Below, piece by piece: positions 11,804-22,890 of a DNA stretch of 64,000 bases. Both the position numbers and the translations under genes were made by a program. How positions within the stretch are numbered: the stretch's first letter is position 1; every line of letters begins with the position of its first letter. The notes beneath the pieces are model-generated. The model saw only the letters and a list, made by a program, of their open reading frames with translations. It was not told where the DNA came from and did not search any database. Source of the DNA: Platerodrilus igneus (lineage: Eukaryota > Arthropoda > Insecta > Coleoptera > Lycidae); NCBI GenBank assembly GCA_036346225.1, contig JARFIW010001491.1:2170001-2234000 (forward strand), in the 5' to 3' direction.

Positions 11804-12005
11804 ATTTGCGAGTTGCAAGTTACACTAGAAAAAAAAACAGAAACCCGAAAGAAGTGTATTAATGATGTATTTTTAAAAAATTAAGAGTATACGTTTTGGG
11901 AGCTACAAGTTCCATTAGAAAAAAATTAAAACCCGAAAGAACCTTGTTGAGCGTATTTTAGAAAAATTTAAAGCACGCTTCTTTGCGAGTTACAAGTAAT
12001 ATTTA
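11804..12005 (+). repeat. Short tandem repeat, unit about 88 bp, 2.3 copies
   Basis: Units start at 11,804 (TTTGCGAGTTGCAAGTTACA), 11,894 (TTTGGGAGCTACAAGTTCCA) and 11,982 (TTTGCGAGTTACAAGTAA). Units 1 and 2 share an AACCCGAAAGAA box and an A-rich second half. The array lies just beyond the C-terminal side of the piggyBac pseudogene and could be a subterminal repeat of that element, though I found no proof. Confidence 0.8.
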
Positions 12006-12257
12006 AAAAAACGTACCGGCTGTAAAACAGCTCCACACGCGAGGGGTATGAAATCACTTCTAGTTAGTATCGATTTGACTTCTTTTGTTTCATTTTATAC
12101 CTTTTGCATATTATTAAAAAGAAATAAAAAACATTGTGATAAACAACTAAATGTTTTTGAAACTTTGTACTAGGAAATTTTAACAAAATACATTATTAAA
12201 ACATAGAAAACATTTTTTTATTGAAAAAAATTATAAATAATGATAAATTACGAGCTG

Positions 12258-14004
12258 TCATTTGGCACATTCGCGGCACATCGGAATTGTGCAGCTCCCA
12301 CAAATCGGTACTTTGCATTTATTACAATTTTTTTTTTGTTTTTCTGTTAGCACGTGTTGGACACTTCCTACATCTTACTTGTTTGTCCAAGTCATGTGTA
12401 GCTTCCCTGGGAAGTGGTTGTAGTATTCTGCTAATGTTCAGTCGCAACTTGCGGGGCAGCCTGGTGTTCAGAAGTCGATAATTCATACGATGTTCTGTAA
12501 GTTCTCTGGCAAACATTTTGATGTAATTCAACCTCGTTACTTTTGGTTTTCCAGGAACTGCAAAATATGGCTAATGGCCATCGCCTTTTTCGCCGATTTG
12601 ATGAGAACATAGTACACTTCTCGTCTAATGCATTGACCCCACCTTTCGTGTCGTTATAAAATGCAAAAATTTCAGGCCTTCTTTCTGTATCGGTTGACTG
12701 AGTATGGTGCATTGAGGATATAAGAAACACAGTCTTACTCTTTTTTGGCACCAATGACACTAATGTCATGTAATTCGTAAAACCATAGACAACATTTCGT
12801 TCTTCTCTTTGCCTCGCATGTAAAAATTCTTTAGGAATTTCTCTTTTGTTTATACACAACGTTTCTACGTACATCAAACCTGTTTTATCAAGCTCCTTGG
12901 CGAGATCTATGGTTGAGAATCAAGTATCAGCTGTGATGTTGCTATTGGGGTCCACAATAGGTAGAGCAAGTCGCAACAAAGCTTGTGTAGGTTTAGGAAG
13001 TGTTTGCTCATCATCAGTGAGCGTCCTACCATCACTGTATTTTTCGGCATAAATAAATGCGTTTAGTAAATAGTGGGTTTTTGAATCTGTCATTGCCGTT
13101 ATTTTAATCCCCTACTTTCTAAGTTTACTTGGAATAAACATTCGAAACTGACATCGACCGCGAAATCTAGCCGGCATTTCGTCAATGAATGCGTACTCCC
13201 CAATTGAGTAGCAAGTACGACAGTTTACAATAAACTTTTCGAACACCCATGATATAGGAACAGTTGTATCATTCTTTCTCATTTCATCTCTGTTTGAGCT
13301 ATCATCCAAACGTAGACTAAGTAGTAGAGTATAGACTCTCTTCAGAGACATCGTATTACGAAAATATTTCGTCCGATTCCATAAGTTGCAAACATTGCTT
13401 CAAGATTTTCATCATTTGATTTAAAAATTGCCGTTAACATAAAGATCTCCACAAATGCTTTGAGTGCGATAAGATCAGTGCCTCTATAGTCAGTACGCTT
13501 ATTATCAGACAACTTTTACCTCATCAGGGTAAGTTTTTCATTAGTTCGTAGTATGATCTCGTTCAGGAATTTCCCCTAGACGACTTGGTGTTACAAATCG
13601 GAACAAGGGCTTTAGAAGGTCCAATTGACCATGGAAGATGTGTATTGATATTATGTTGTCTTGTGCTCACATTAGGTATTGGAGGTTGTATCGTCAATAC
13701 GTAGCCGTTGTTACCACATTATTTGGTTGGCCTGCATTGACGTTTTTGCTTCTCTGCAAGTGGCTCGTCGTCTGATGACGTACTTTCTGATTTAAGAACA
13801 TGTGGCAGTTGTTCCTAACGTGGCATAGACAAAAGACTAGCAAAAACAAGTACAGGTTCATTCCCATTACCAAACGCTTCTTGTTCTCAACTATTTTCAT
13901 GATCACTTGAAACCTGCTGCTGCAAAGTTTCCTTCATCACCACTTTCATTAAGTATACTTCTTAGCCAGTCTATAAACTCAGGATCACATGCCTCATACT
14001 CCAT
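12258..14004 (-). pseudogene. piggyBac-like transposase pseudogene
   Basis: The minus strand reads from an ATG at 14,004 (MEYEACDPEFIDWLRS) to a TGA at 12,258. The span of about 582 codons is normal for piggyBac transposases, which cut at TTAA and use a DDD catalytic triad. At 13,200-13,130 is IDEMPARFRGRCQFRM with IPSK (first catalytic D). At about 12,930 is TADTWFS (second D region). At 12,840 is NKREIPKEFL. At 12,660-12,590 is NDTKGGVNALDEKC (third D) with RRWPL. The last 60 codons form the C-terminal cysteine cluster (C-x2-C, C-x2-C, C-x2-C, C-x2-C spacing). The N-terminal third is full of stops, and at least two frameshifts separate the catalytic blocks. No TTAA-flanked terminal repeat was identified. 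Confidence 0.88.
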
Positions 14005-16380
14005 TATTTAAATGCCATTAAAATGAAAGCTTGATATCAAGAAAAACATAAAATGCTATGTAACTAGCGAGGTTATGTTAGAAACACCCAGAGCGACGCA
14101 AAATTGCGTATAAAAATAACAACTTGCCGATTACGAGAAATATGCACCATGAAGCCAGCAGATAGTAAACCGGTTAGAAGGTACCTAAATGCACGAAGTT
14201 CTCACCGCACCCCTCTCTTGTTCTTGAAGCGTCAGAGTTTTATTTGGGTATTGGACACCCAACCTCACCACCGAAATAAAACATGCTTGGCTGGATGGCC
14301 ACTTTGTTTATCATATCGCTATTATAAAATTAGAATTTCCGATTGTTTCTCCACATGAAGGTTTATTTTTACAAACTGAATTCAGAGACATTCTGCTTGA
14401 TACAGTACCGAACTATTTTATATCAGAGAATCGTTTAACCATTATGTTATTTGTATCACAATTTTGCCTCAATAGTTTTATCAAGCATTAGAAGTAGTAA
14501 AATAACTACGGGGTGTTAACGTAGAAATTGATGTAAAATATATTTTCTTTTCTAAAGCAATACATTAACATTTAACCTAATTTATATTACAAATCTGAAT
14601 TTCAAGTTTTTCATCAGTTGAAATGTTACAGATGATATATATTTAAAATTTCTGCGAGGTTCGTAACTCGACTAATAATGTGTATAGCACTGCCGGCTAC
14701 TCGCACCCACTAGTACTTAAAAATAAATTAGGCGGAGTACTGAACTTTATATCCTTTTCTAATAAATATTTGCATGTAAACATTTGGTCCTGTCTTGTTC
14801 TACCTCCCTCCAACCCCCACTTTTACGGCAGATGGTTGATAACCTACTGTCTTGAGCTCTTAAGGATTGAGGGTTAAGAGATCGAAAATTACATCCTTAC
14901 ACAACGATTTAAAAATAAAAGTTGACTTGTCCAAGAATTTTACTAAAACATTTTTCTAAATCATTTTATAAAATTTATTGGTTATTATTTTTTATAAAAA
15001 AATTTGCTTAATCATTTATTTTTAATCCTAAATAAGCTTTCATATTCATAGCAAATCATAATCCCAGATAGAAAAAATAAACAATCAATTATTTCCTTTT
15101 AATTGTATTGCAAGGTTAAGTTCCATACTTTATTGTAATAACAAATTATATGCTTCAGGTGCATTGCACTAATTTAAAATCTTGTCAAAGCTTCAAGGTA
15201 ATTGCTTAAAATAGCCGTTCAATATTTGATATTGTAGGTAAATACTTTACTATTCTCAAATAGTTTAAGGTTTTCCGAATTATTTTATAAACACCGCTGG
15301 TGGTTCGTCCTAGTTTTGTTAAACATATGGCATCCTTTCTATAGTTCCGTGTAGATAGGATTTCCTGGGACGAATCGTTATTACGAACCGTTTTGAAAGT
15401 TTTTCCAGTTCTATTTCGTTATCCGAGATGCTCGTAGTTGAGTCGTTGATGGTAAAATTTAGTTTAAGAAGAAGACTGCCTTAATCGGTGTTTTCTAAAG
15501 AGAAAATAAATTGATGGAAACATGATACAGTTTATCCCTTCAGAGGTGTCGCTCTGAAGTAGTATGATTTGTTAGACAAAAATGTACGATTGATGTTAAT
15601 AAACTTTATGGCTTTATCTAGTTAGAATACTAACACGGCAGATTACTTTAATCAAGGTGATTATCCACAACTAGCTGTTAAGAGTGATTTATTTATTCTG
15701 TTGCTGAATTCGTTAACGAATTTATAAGAAACGGTTGTATTAAACAACTTCTCTTAAGATTTTGGGCAACCAACTAGATGTAAAAGTGCCGTAATTTCAG
15801 TACATAGGATTTTTCATAAAACCGAAATTGTAATCAAAATTTTAATTCTTAGGTTCAGATATTTTGTTAAAAAAAAAGTAACTTAAGTGGATTCCTGTTC
15901 AAAATTTGTAACCATTAGAGTTTTTTTTTTGTTTGTCCTTATTTGTGAGAGACTGAACTAAGGTGTTCTTAAAAAGATTTCGTTGTGTCATGATTTTTAT
16001 AGAAAAATCTGGTAGTAAATATGTAAGTGCCAAATCTGACAAATTAGTAAAAGCGCAAAGTATTTAAAAATTCTGTGGAACACTTTAAAACCAAAAACCT
16101 GTTATATGATTTGGCGATATTATTGAATATAAATTTTATAGTGTTATTATAATAAAAAATATTTACTCGTCTAAAATGAAACAGACGTCTTGTAATTTAA
16201 AAGTTGCATATGTTAAAAAATTTTTTGTTGGGAAATACATCTAAATGATTGATATAAGACCTACTACCTTGTATACTGTAACACTATATTTATCCAAGAA
16301 TATTGGTAAAGATCAAGAATTAAAAAACACTACAGGGTTTTCTGTATCTGTCCTTGAAAAATAATTAATACTTGTTAGAT
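14005..16380. other. Unassigned AT-rich sequence
   Basis: No gene or element was recognised. The right end of the piggyBac element should lie in the first few hundred bases but could not be placed. Confidence 0.4.
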
Positions 16381-16384
16381 ACAG

Positions 16385-16395
16385 TGGCGCCCAAC
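16385..16395 (+). promoter_or_regulatory. Primer-binding-site-like motif
   Basis: TGGCGCCCAAC directly follows ATACAG. This is the form of a tRNA primer-binding site just inside the 5' LTR of an LTR retrotransposon. No LTR pair or pol gene is visible nearby, so this could be the remains of a retroelement leader or a chance match. Confidence 0.35.
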
Positions 16396-16569
16396 TTAAA
16401 ATTACAATTTCTTTTATTCAACTACGTAAATTCAACCCCGATCCACCTCTAACTCTCCCCTGGGGTAATAGCAAAGTTAGCCGAAGACATACAGTTTTCT
16501 TTTACTTTATTATTAAAGTATAAAATTCCAGCAAGTATAAAACAGTCGCAACTTTCGAGACACATCAGA

Positions 16570-17490
16570 TAATATGTTGCATTCCAAAATAACAAAATAA
16601 CGAAAATTTTTATACATTTTTAGATTAAATAATCATCATATTTTCGATATTATCACCTTTAAAAAACACCATTAGGCCAAGGACTTACGAAATAAATACG
16701 AATTACACCGTATAATATTATGTGATAGGTTCAACAAACTAAGCCTTAAATAGGATATAACCTCGCGATATAACAACGATTAGAAATATAATTTTCCTAT
16801 GTACTTCAATTAATTTTAAAATACAAAATAAATCAATATTTTTAAAACAAATTTTATTTAGTGTTATAAAAATAGCTAAACTCTTCTTAAAGAGGCGCTT
16901 AATAAATATTAAGGAGTTGAAATTAGCTTTTCTTTATATAGCAGCCAGTGCGGAAATAACTTTCAGAACAGTCAATTTAACAAAAGTTACGTAAGACACA
17001 CAAAAGCTGTTTAATTCCGTCCTATCTTCTTTAAACTGCATAGTATTGATTTCTCAAGCTCTGTGTGCATCCACAACATAATCCCACCGAGAGAAATGAG
17101 TAAGAAAGGAGTTAGGCGGTTTAAAAACGTTGCCAAAAAGCACACCAAAATTCACTAGCATAAAAACACAAATTAAATGCACTTTTTAATTCAACTAAAA
17201 CGTCTTAACAAATAGAGCAAAAAAGAGAGCGTAAAGCAAAAGGTAATTAAAGAATTACAATCAGGTGAGCAACAACTGGTAAAAAGGCGTTAAACTAACT
17301 TAATGTAGTTACTAAAAGGAATGACAAATCCAAAAACTACACAAACTATTACGAAGGACAAAAAAGAGCAAGTTAGCACGTCGCGCATTTAATAGTAAAT
17401 TCCCTGTAAAAATTAATTTTCGAATTGTATACACAAAAACAAAACACGTGCACACTACTGACAGTTCGGTTCGTAAAACTCACTTTTCAA
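16570..17490 (+). repeat. Dispersed non-coding repeat R1, copy A
   Basis: About 0.9 kb is shared with 26,382-28,320 (copy B, split by mariner) and 47,617-48,720 (copy C). Landmarks in order are GGCCAAGGACTTACGAAA, TAGGATATAACCTCGCGAT, AGCCAGTGCGGAAATAAC, TTTAAACTGCATAGTATTG, AATCAGGTGAGCAACAACTGG and GTCGCGCATTTAATAGTAAA. No protein motif is visible on either strand, and no terminal repeat or target duplication was found. The copies are clearly diverged by substitutions and small indels. Its class is unknown; the primer-binding-site-like motif 175 bp upstream of this copy leaves an LTR-element leader as one possibility. Confidence 0.82.
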
Positions 17491-18590
17491 TAGATACAGA
17501 ACAACTTCAGCACAATAACCTGCTTAAGCGGCATGCTTTTGAAATGTTTTAGTAAGGAAAAATATTAGATGAGCCTGTAAAAACCCAAAGTTTATTGAAA
17601 AATTAAATCAGGTTTGCTTCCAAGTAAGGGTAGTAAAAATAGGAATGCAAACGATCCAGAGGTAGAGAGCAGCAAGGTGACTGCAAAATTCGTACATCAA
17701 TTTTTGCCTAATAAGAAAAAGTGGAGAAAAGTAAAAAAGATTATTAAAAAATTAAAAAGACGAATATTTAAAATAATGTCGAATCATCGATAGACTGTAT
17801 ATAGTTCATACGGAGAGGAGGGGCTGAACATACCACTATCGAAAAAGTATTTTATCGACCATATCCGACATACAGCCCTTGACAGTTCCATAATAAGCCA
17901 TCGAACCCTGTGGTGTGAACTTATAGATGTGGCTAAAAATCAATACCACCCATTGATGTAAACAAATCTATAAACGTTATTGAAGCCTTTGCTGTTTCTA
18001 CAGACTGCTTTAATATAACGACATTTTTGTGTTATTGTGTAGTTTTCTACATTTTATTACCTGTTAAGTGAATTAGCGCGTAACATGCCTTTACAATTAT
18101 TGGATAACCAGTTTCTATTTCTTATATTCATTGAATTTACCGTATTTAGTTTAAGAGTAAAAGTAATCCCCTGTTTCCCGAATCCGCTCCTATGAACGTT
18201 ATAAATTACTAGTTACATGGTACGTTTAGAATGACCTAATAAATATAAATACGCAACGCTAATCTCCAGATTATTCGTCATTCTCGCGGAATGACTTTGG
18301 ACACGCATTATCTACGTATTAGGTTCTCTATTCCAATTAGTTGTATGATATCAGCCAATTTGAATGAGTCAATACCGCGTAATCATGAACATAGTGTTGA
18401 AATGGTGAGGTGATGTACATGAACAAAAAATGATAACTTCAGTTTGCGGTTGTGCTTTTGCGAGTGTCGTTTTCGTGGGTGCCGTCGATGCAGTGGTAGT
18501 GCTCAAATTTCTGGTCCTCTTACATTTCTTCGTACCTTTCGTTACAACTGTTATCGGCCAGTACCACGTTAAAAAAATCTACAGGAACCC
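17491..18590. other. Unassigned sequence
   Basis: Nothing recognisable was seen. The small frame starting at 18,430 runs into the SINE at 18,605 and has no family signature. Confidence 0.4.
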
Positions 18591-18604
18591 TAGAGATGAG
18601 CTCG

Positions 18605-18893
18605 CCATCCTACATTTGATTCTACAATGCTCCGCCCGAAGGTACTACATTGTCCAGGAAGCGAGTTTTTATACATGAAAATTTTGAATTTTTGCTGAAT
18701 TCTTGCTATTCCAAGCAAAGTGAGAATCTTGAACATGCGTGATAATACTCACACACAGAATTTACATTTTACCACTCATCCGAACGAGGGCGCATTTTTG
18801 TGAAAAATGCTCCCCTAATATTTTTCGAATCCGGGACCTTGGGTTCAGTAGTCACACGCGAAACAACTATGCTACGGAGCCGCTAATAAGCTC
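18605..18893 (-). mobile_element. SINE1 copy
   Basis: It runs from CAATGCTCCGCCCGAAGG to CTATGCTACGGAGCCGC on the plus strand. On the minus strand the head reads GCGGCTCCGTAGCATAGTTG, with a good A-box. The B-box side near 18,825 is shortened (TTTTTCGAATCCGGGACC). Confidence 0.85.
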
Positions 18894-19019
18894 GCCACCG
18901 CTGGAGTGAACGGCGAGTGTTATAGTTTTAAAATCGGCGCGTAGATAATTGCCGTATTCGAACCTTAATATTTAACTAAATAAGACGGTACGTAATAATT
19001 GGCGTTCACACCTGTGACG

Positions 19020-19470
19020 TAATAACACATCCCTTTTAATCATCATTAGCTGATCAGTCCTAGAATTTGTGGAACGCGTACCTCCATTGTTCCTATTCTG
19101 AGCTAAACTACAAATTATCCTAAAATTCACACTGTCAACTTTCACTATCTGTAAGCAATAGTCTAATTTAAGTCTGCCTCTATCTCTTTTTACCTCCTTT
19201 TTCTGCAATTAATAGATCCCGCACTACTTCTTCATGCCTTAGAACGCGTGCTATCATCCTATTTCTCCTATTTTTTGCTGTTTTTCACATATTTCTTTCT
19301 GCCCCTACTTTGTATAGTCTCTTTGTTCTTAACTTTGTCTGTCTATGATATCTTCATCAAACGTCTGTAGCACCACATTTTAAAAGATTTCACAGCTGTA
19401 CAATGCCGTGTTCCACACAATTTTCAGCAATTTCTTCCTAGTCAGCTGTTTTTTCTTGTTAGATACAGCA
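19020..19470 (-). pseudogene. LINE fragment, C-terminal RT ORF
   Basis: The minus-strand translation gives a C-terminal LINE sequence (an R-G-R-x-R-L-D-Y-C-x-Q-I-V-K string near 19,170, with preceding C-E-x-W and K-C-G-A-T-like segments) and parallels the copy at 19,690-20,510. The two fragments share AGTCTAATTTAAGTCTGCCTC-type sequence with the counterpart at 19,830. Both are in the same orientation, so two truncated insertions or a tandem duplication are possible. Confidence 0.65.
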
Positions 19471-19689
19471 CGGCCTTGTGTTAATTTTTTTTTTATATTT
19501 GCACATTTCCCCTTCCATTGTTTTCTAAAAATATACCATATTTCACAGATATTCAGTGGTACGCGAAGGAGTTAAGCAACCTTTCGGCTAACCCAACATA
19601 TTTGCCGAACGAATAGTTTTCCAATTACCCTTTCGCACAATCAAGATTTATTGAGAATATTGCAAAACCACACCTCTAGTTGTACAAGT

Positions 19690-20510
19690 ACAATCACTTT
19701 TTCATCATTAGGTTTTCCGCTATGGATCTCGTTGGACGTGGACGTCCATTTCTATTCTGAGCTAACCTACACATTTCCCTGAAATTCCTACGGCCTACAT
19801 CTTTCACTATCTGCGTGCACCAGTCTAATCTAGATTTACCTCTACCTCTCTTTTTCCCTTGTTTCTAACTTATTCCGCACTATTAACCTCATGCCTTAGT
19901 ATGTGTCCTCTTAACCGGTTTCTTTTATATGTGTTCCACATACTTCCTTCTTCCCCTACCATTTCTAGAATCTATTTGTTCGTAACTTTGTCGGTCCACG
20001 ATATCTTCATTGTACGTCTGTAGCACCACATTTCAATGCTTTTATCTCTTTTCTGTCCGCTTCTCCTATTATCCACGTTTCACAGCCATACAGTGATGTG
20101 CTCCACAGGTATGTTTCCAGCAATCTTTTCCTTGCTTCCGTTTGTTGTCTTTGAACATACTAGTTGCTTCTTCTTGTTAGATGCAACACGACCTTGTCCT
20201 AATCTTTCTTATATTTCTTTTGTACTTTCCAATCATGCCTTATTTGGCTTCCTAAATAACAGCAATCTTTAACCTCTTGTAAGTTTCCATTTTCTATTTG
20301 TATTCTGGTTTTTGACCCCCTCGCCCCTCACATACTAGTATTTTAGTTTTATTTTTGTTAAGTTTCCACTTCATTAAGAGTTGCTCATAACTATTTCTTG
20401 TAATATTTACTTCTCTACGTTCCTGCTCTAATTCTAGTACCGCTGTTTGTTGATTGTATAAGCTATGTAAAATCCGTCTATCCCTATAATTCATTTCAAT
20501 TTTACACCTG
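19690..20510 (-). pseudogene. LINE fragment, RT ORF 3' half
   Basis: Read on the minus strand, the segment begins near 20,490 with RRILHSLYNQQTAVLELEQE, then WKLNKNKTKILVCEG at 20,370 (RT thumb-side region, where L-N-x-x-K-T-K motifs follow the catalytic block). It continues to a SLYGCETW-like motif near 20,090, a KALKCGATDVQ string near 20,030, and RGKSRLDWCTQIVKDVGRR near 19,840. That order matches the 3' half of arthropod non-LTR retrotransposon ORF2. Several stops and frameshifts are present. The catalytic YADD region lies upstream and is missing: the fragment is replaced by a DUF4817-type remnant at about 20,515. Confidence 0.75.
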
Positions 20511-20514
20511 GACT

Positions 20515-20800
20515 ACGGTGTGCAATATCAACAATCTCTTCTTTTACACGCACATCAAGACCAATTTCTCGTTCCAATGTGATTCTTGCACTGGGAAGTA
20601 TGCCGGTTTCGCGGGAAGTGACAAAAACTGATTGAATTACACTTCTGTGAGGGGCTCTTCTGTTAGGATAGCGGTGTTGGTATTCAGCAACGGCGGTCGT
20701 CTAGCGTTCCCGTTGTAGTATTCATAAATGAAAATCATGTCGGCATATTCTTGGTGTGTAAATATCGCCGGGATTGCGGAAGTATGTAGCACTAACAAAC
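20515..20800 (-). pseudogene. DUF4817-type transposase helix-turn-helix fragment
   Basis: The minus strand encodes FTHQEYADMIFIYEYYNGNA, the characteristic start of the DUF4817 domain (E-Y-A-D-M-x-x-x-Y-G-x-x-x-G-N-A), a DNA-binding domain of mariner/Tc1-related insect transposases. After a frameshift, SARITLEREIGLDVRVKEEIVDIA continues the domain (20 or fewer residues are recognisable at a time). The open frame extends upstream to 20,861 with a hydrophobic stretch that is probably not part of the gene. Only the N-terminal domain is present, fused to LINE sequence at its 3' side. Confidence 0.65.
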
Positions 20801-21061
20801 TAACGATAACAGCTAGATGTGAAAGCCTCAAAAAACAAATGTCAAATATTATTTCTAACAATAACAGCTTAACCTACTAACCACAAAAAACAAATCTGAA
20901 ATATTATTTTCCGCGGTTAAGCGCTTACTATTAATAATTAATACCTCCGTAACGGTTAGCAATCGGACACATGTTTATATGACTTTTTATGTTTATTTCG
21001 ATCTCCTGAACACGTTCCACAAGTATGACCGTTTCGTCACCAACCACCCTGTATATAATAT

Positions 21062-22310
21062 ATTGTATATTGTACATTGTACATTGTACATTGTACATTG
21101 TACATTGTACGTTGCACGTTGCACGTTGCACGTTGCACGTTGCACGTTGCACGTTGTGCGTTGCATGTGGTACGTTGTACATTGTACACTGTATGTTGTA
21201 TGCTGTGTGTTGTGCGTTGTGCGTTGTGCGTTGTACCTTGTTTCTTGTGTCTTGTGTATTGTGTATTGTGTATTGTGTATTGTGTATTGTGTATTGTGTA
21301 TTGTGTATTGTGTATTGTGTATTGTGTATTGTGTATTGTGTATTGTGTATTGTGTATTGTCTATTGTGTATTGTCTATTGTCTATTGTCTATTGTCTATT
21401 GTAAATTGTCTATTGTCTATTGTGTATTGGGTATTGGGTATTGGGTATTGGGTATTGGGTATTGCGTATTGCGTATTGCGTATTGCGTATTGCGTATTGC
21501 GTATTGCGTATTGCGTATTGCGTATTGCGTATTGCGTATTGCGTATTGCGTATTGCGTATTGCGTATTGCGTATTGCGTATTGCGTATTGCGTATTGGTA
21601 TTGCGTATTGCGTATTGCGTATTGCGTATTGCGTATTGCGTATTGCGTATTGCGTATTGCGTATTGCGTATTGCGTATTGCGTATTGCGTATTGCGTATT
21701 GCGTATTGCGTATTGCGTATTGCGTATTGCGTATTGCGTATTGCGTATTGCGTATTGCGTATTGCGTATTGCGTATTGCGTATTGCGTATTGCGTATTGC
21801 GTATTGCGTATTGCGTATTGCGTATTGCGTATTGCGTATTGCGTATTGCGTATTGCGTATTGCGTATTGCGTATTGCGTATTGCGTATTGCGTATTGCGT
21901 ATTGCGTATTGCGTATTGCGTATTGCGTATTGCGTATTGCGTATTGCGTATTGCGTATTGCGTATTGCGTATTGCGTATTGCGTATTGCGTATTGCGTAT
22001 TGCGTATTGCGTATTGCGTATTGCGTATTGCGTATTGCGTATTGCGTATTGCGTATTGCGTATTGCGTATTGCGTATTGCGTATTGCGTATTGCGTATTG
22101 TGTATTGTGTATTGTGTATTGTGTATTGTGTATTGTATATTGTGTATTGTATATTGTATATTGTATATTGTATATTGTATATTGTATATTGTATATTGTA
22201 TATTGTATATTGTATATTGTATATTGTATATTGTATATTGTATATTGTATATTGTATATTGTATATTGTATATTGTATATTGTATATTGTATATTGTATA
22301 TTATATACTG
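21062..22310 (+). repeat. Heptamer tandem array with drifting unit
   Basis: A 7-bp period is kept for about 1.25 kb while the unit changes by single substitutions. The order is TTGTACA (about 6), TTGCACG (about 6), TTGTGCG variants, TTGTGTA (about 16, from 21,255), TTGTCTA, TTGGGTA (5-6, at 21,427-21,463), TTGCGTA (about 90 units, 21,464-22,095), TTGTGTA (about 5) and TTGTATA (about 22, to 22,300). The TTGCGTA block has one irregular unit, a one-base deletion near 21,597. Long open frames on both strands follow from the 21-bp (7-codon) register and are not evidence of coding. It matches no telomeric repeat I know exactly; TTGGGTA is only telomere-like. Confidence 0.95.
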
Positions 22311-22440
22311 CATATTATATATAATATATTAAATATTATATATAATATATTAAATATTATATATAATATATTAAATATTATATATAATATATTAAATATT
22401 ATATATATATATTAAATATTATATATATATATAATATATA
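22310..22440. repeat. 21-bp AT palindromic higher-order repeat
   Basis: The unit AAATATTATATATAATATATT (21 nt) is repeated about four times at 22,325-22,405, then decays into TA runs. Twenty-one is three heptamers, so the register of the neighbouring array appears to continue. Each unit is largely self-complementary. Confidence 0.85.
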
Positions 22441-22890
22441 TAATATATTAAATATTATATATTATACATTATACGTTATACGTTATGTATTACGTATTAC
22501 GTGTTACGTGTTACGTGTTACGTGTTACGTGCTACGTGTTACGTGTGACGTTTGACGAGTGTTACGTGTGACGTGTGATGTCTTATGTATTATGTATTAT
22601 GTATTGTGCATTGTGTATTGTGTATTGTGTATTGTGTACTGTGTACTGTGTACAGTGTACCGTGTATCGTGTATCGTGTATCGTGTATCGTGTATCGTGC
22701 ATCGTGCATCGTGCATCGTGCATCGTGCGTCGTGCTCGCGTCGTGTTCGTCTGTCTGTGTGTCGTGTGTGTGTTATCGTGTCATTGTTATCGTTATTGTA
22801 TCTGTATCGTGTATTCGTGTATCGTTATTGTTATCGTGTATCGTTATGTGTATCTGTATCTGTATTGTGTTATTGTTATGTATATCGTGT
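22440..22890 (+). repeat. Second heptamer ladder
   Basis: The 7-bp period returns with new variants in sequence: TTATACG, TTACGTA, TTACGTG (several), TTATGTA, TTGTGTA, CTGTGTA, CAGTGTA, CCGTGTA, TCGTGTA (about 5), TCGTGCA (about 4), then irregular TCGTG/TTATCG sequence to about 22,890. Neighbouring units usually differ by one base. Confidence 0.9.

Noticed and set aside
20637..20861. Small secreted protein with a signal-peptide-like N-terminus
   Set aside because: The hydrophobic start is upstream of a recognisable DUF4817 transposase motif (EYADM...GNA) that is frameshifted; it is a transposon fragment.
21427..21463. TTGGGTA run as a true telomeric repeat
   Set aside because: Only five to six units occur, as one step in a drifting series. 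The unit is not a telomere motif I can name, so it is kept only as a speculative hint.
21025..22415. Very long open frames (up to 435 codons) on both strands encoding repetitive Y-C-V-L-R-I-A-like peptides
   Set aside because: Three heptamers make seven codons, and this unit contains no stop in any frame, so all frames stay open by arithmetic. There is no codon or start-site evidence for a protein.
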